In this document: positions 14,335-15,413 of the stretch, in pieces | Position numbering within the stretch: position 1 is the first letter of the stretch | Layout: every line of letters begins with the position of its first letter | NCBI GenBank assembly: GCA_937900125.1 | Contig: CALCEK010000082.1 | Location: 1 to 15,413, forward strand | Direction: 5' to 3' | Source of the DNA: an uncultured Treponema sp. | GTDB taxonomy: Bacteria; Spirochaetota; Spirochaetia; Treponematales; Treponemataceae | DNA length: 15,413 nt | Notes under the pieces: generated by a model | Databases searched by the model: none | What the model saw: only the letters and a program-made list of their open reading frames with translations | What the model was told of the DNA's origin: nothing | Position numbers and translations under genes: made by a program

Positions 14335-14569
14335 CTACTCTGTCCTCTCTTAAACTGCGCTGATATTCCACGGGATCTTCGTTTTTCCACAAGCCACCCA
14401 TGCAGCCTGCGTATTTTTCTACAAGTTTTGCCCAGTCTTTTTCTTCTTTGGGTTTTACTTTGTCGGCGTCTTTTATTGCGTCGGCAAGAGTGTGCATAAG
14501 CTCGGCTTTTTCGTTTAGAGAAAGCGTTTCAACAGCCTTTTTCATATCTTCAAGCGGAATGTGTATCAT
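14327..14569 (-). CDS. Putative antitoxin of the PIN toxin
   Basis: This 80-aa protein (MIHIPLEDMKKAVETLSLNE...) is helical and charged, with an LSLNEKAELMHTLADAI helix of the kind seen in short bacterial antitoxins. Its C-terminal part ends in an aromatic and charged tail (GGLWKNEDPVEYQRSLRED) that fits toxin binding. I do not recognise a named DNA-binding fold, so the assignment depends on its position, directly before and overlapping the PIN toxin. AGGAGG (14577-14582) lies 7 nt upstream of ATG 14569. Confidence 0.72.
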   Translation of the reverse strand: MIHIPLEDMKKAVETLSLNEKAELMHTLADAIKDADKVKPKEEKDWAKLVEKYAGCMGGLWKNEDPVEYQRSLREDRVVG

Positions 14570-14589
14570 AATCTGCCCTCCTAAAAAAA

Positions 14590-14595
14590 ATTATA
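14590..14595 (-). promoter_or_regulatory. Candidate -10 box of the antitoxin-toxin operon
   Basis: A perfect TATAAT on the minus strand lies 7 nt upstream of the antitoxin Shine-Dalgarno, giving a leader of about 14 nt. The sequence 17 nt further upstream (AGCGGT) is a poor -35, so activity is uncertain. Confidence 0.4.
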
Positions 14596-14635
14596 GCACA
14601 ATATAATAAAAAACCGCTAGCGTTTTCGCAATTCC

Positions 14636-14956
14636 CTAAAAGCATTTTTTTAGAATCGTGTCAAAATTATCTAACATTTGTTGGCGCAATTCAGTTAAAA
14701 GTTGTATTGTTTCCACTTTAGGCGAATCTTTTTGACAAAGAGTTGGTTGTTCAAGAAAAAGTTCATAAGGAAGAATCCCTAACACATCAATCATTCTTTG
14801 AAGCACTTCTGGAGAGGGAAAATTTTTTCCATTTTCTACCGCATTCAGATAATTCGGACTCAGACCAATTTTTTCAGAAAAAGCGAGCTGTGAATATCCA
14901 GCTTTGTTTCGATAATAGCGGATATTGTTGATAAAAAGCTGCTGCAAATGAGTCAT
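14636..14956 (-). CDS. Xre-family helix-turn-helix transcriptional regulator
   Basis: The 106-aa product starts at MTHLQQLFINNIRYYRNKAG and carries a Cro/C1-type helix-turn-helix: YSQLAFSEKIGLSPNYLNAV with ENGKNFPSPEVLQRMIDVLG behind it. This is a small DNA-binding repressor type. The C-terminus is a short helical tail (VETIQLLTELRQQML) that may dimerise. I chose ATG 14956, at the usual distance before the first helix; the frame stays open upstream to a TTG at 15046 but adds non-family sequence. No Shine-Dalgarno is evident. It diverges from the MBOAT gene, and ACAGTTGA direct repeats lie between them, so it may regulate that promoter or itself. Confidence 0.87.
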   Translation of the reverse strand: MTHLQQLFINNIRYYRNKAGYSQLAFSEKIGLSPNYLNAVENGKNFPSPEVLQRMIDVLGILPYELFLEQPTLCQKDSPKVETIQLLTELRQQMLDNFDTILKKCF

Positions 14957-15000
14957 AATTTTATTATTGCAGTGTTTTGCGATTTTTACCCCATTGAAAT

Positions 15001-15053
15001 ACAGTTGAAATAATTGTTTTACAGTTGATTTTTGAATGTCATACAAGTATAAT
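15001..15053 (+). promoter_or_regulatory. Promoter of the MBOAT gene with ACAGTTGA direct repeats
   Basis: TTGATT (15025-15030) and perfect TATAAT (15048-15053) are 17 nt apart and would start transcription near 15060. ACAGTTGA occurs at 15001-15008 and 15021-15028, 20 bp apart (two helix turns), and the second copy overlaps the -35 box. A bound regulator would block this promoter. The adjacent Xre protein is the obvious candidate. Confidence 0.6.
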
Positions 15054-15076
15054 CATTGTAATTCAGTGGTATTTTT

Positions 15077-15413
15077 ATGATTTTTTCTACGTTCGAGTTT
15101 ATTTTTTTGTTTTTGCCGATTGTGTGGCTTTCGTATTTTGGATTGCACAAAGCGAAGTTTCACACGGCGGCAAAATGGTTCTTGGTCGCCTCGTCATTTG
15201 CGTTTTATGCAATCGGCTCGGCGGATTTCGTCTTGATGTTCGCTCTCAGTGTCGCGCTGAATTTTTTGATTGGCACAAAAATAGCGCGTATGGCAAACGG
15301 CAAAGCAAAAACGATATTGTTTTTAACGGGGATTTTGCTCAACGTCGCGCTGTTGGGCTATTACAAATACACGGATTTTTTCATCGCCAACTACAATTTT
15401 TTATTCGGCGCAA
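15077..15413 (+). CDS. MBOAT-family membrane O-acyltransferase (AlgI/DltB-like), N-terminal part
   Basis: The 112 visible codons, starting MIFSTFEFIFLFLPIVWLSY, encode three to four membrane spans and the AlgI/DltB motif LLGYYKYTDFF (about 92-102). These polytopic proteins transfer acyl groups, for example acetyl to alginate or D-alanyl to teichoic acid. The catalytic His of the later region is beyond the window. No strong ribosome site is seen; a promoter lies 24 nt upstream. The GC content looks higher than in the middle genes, which may point to horizontal origin. Confidence 0.85.
   Translation, partial: MIFSTFEFIFLFLPIVWLSYFGLHKAKFHTAAKWFLVASSFAFYAIGSADFVLMFALSVALNFLIGTKIARMANGKAKTILFLTGILLNVALLGYYKYTDFFIANYNFLFGA

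Noticed and set aside
14611..14630. Palindrome CGCTAGCG next to A and T runs as a terminator for the Xre gene
   Set aside because: The palindrome has no room for a loop, so a stable hairpin with a T-run cannot form; the signal is not convincing.
1..15413. CRISPR array, tRNA, rRNA, prophage or insertion-sequence transposase
   Set aside because: No regularly spaced direct repeats, cloverleaf sequence or transposase motif was found on either strand.

Overview
The window is about 15.4 kb of low-GC DNA, most likely from a host-associated spirochete of the genus Treponema. The pointers are a spirochete/archaeal-type PheT start, an XPB-type helicase paired with a helicase-associated protein, a fused AroD-AroE enzyme, lipoproteins with relaxed lipoboxes and a large chemotaxis receptor. 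This assignment rests on gene content recalled from memory, not on a search. Bases 1-39 are Illumina TruSeq adapter, so the left edge is a raw contig end and not biology.

Left part (40-3278): the 5' end of pheT (minus); a Phd-type antitoxin with a C-terminally truncated VapC toxin (plus); and a 688-aa methyl-accepting chemotaxis protein (minus) with a near-perfect sigma-70 promoter.

Middle part (3279-11241): a minus-strand pair (lipoprotein, then PfkB-family sugar kinase, start and stop overlapping) diverges from a plus-strand operon of a ZIP metal transporter, an FtsH-like membrane AAA ATPase that lacks the protease domain, and a small conserved helical protein. A second plus-strand unit follows: an XPB/Rad25-like helicase and, overlapping it by 4 nt, a large protein whose central segment resembles the helicase's own N-terminal domain. 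The unit ends in a 10-bp perfect inverted repeat followed by seven T.

Right part (11242-15413): a plus-strand metabolic pair (bifunctional aroDE and rpiA, 8-nt overlap); a 38-codon remnant of a lipoprotein gene; a minus-strand toxin-antitoxin cassette (PIN toxin and its antitoxin) ending inside that remnant; an Xre-family regulator (minus); and the 5' end of a divergent MBOAT (AlgI-like) acyltransferase gene with ACAGTTGA repeats at its promoter.

Two patterns run across genes. The octamer GGGTACAG occurs 14 times on either strand between 3474 and 10819, in all reading frames and in almost every gene there, and nowhere else in the window. Four transcription units (lipoprotein, zupT-like, xpb, aroDE) have well-spaced -35/-10 boxes ending only 6-8 nt before the start codon and no Shine-Dalgarno sequence, so their mRNAs are predicted to be leaderless, whereas many other genes in the window carry ordinary Shine-Dalgarno sites.
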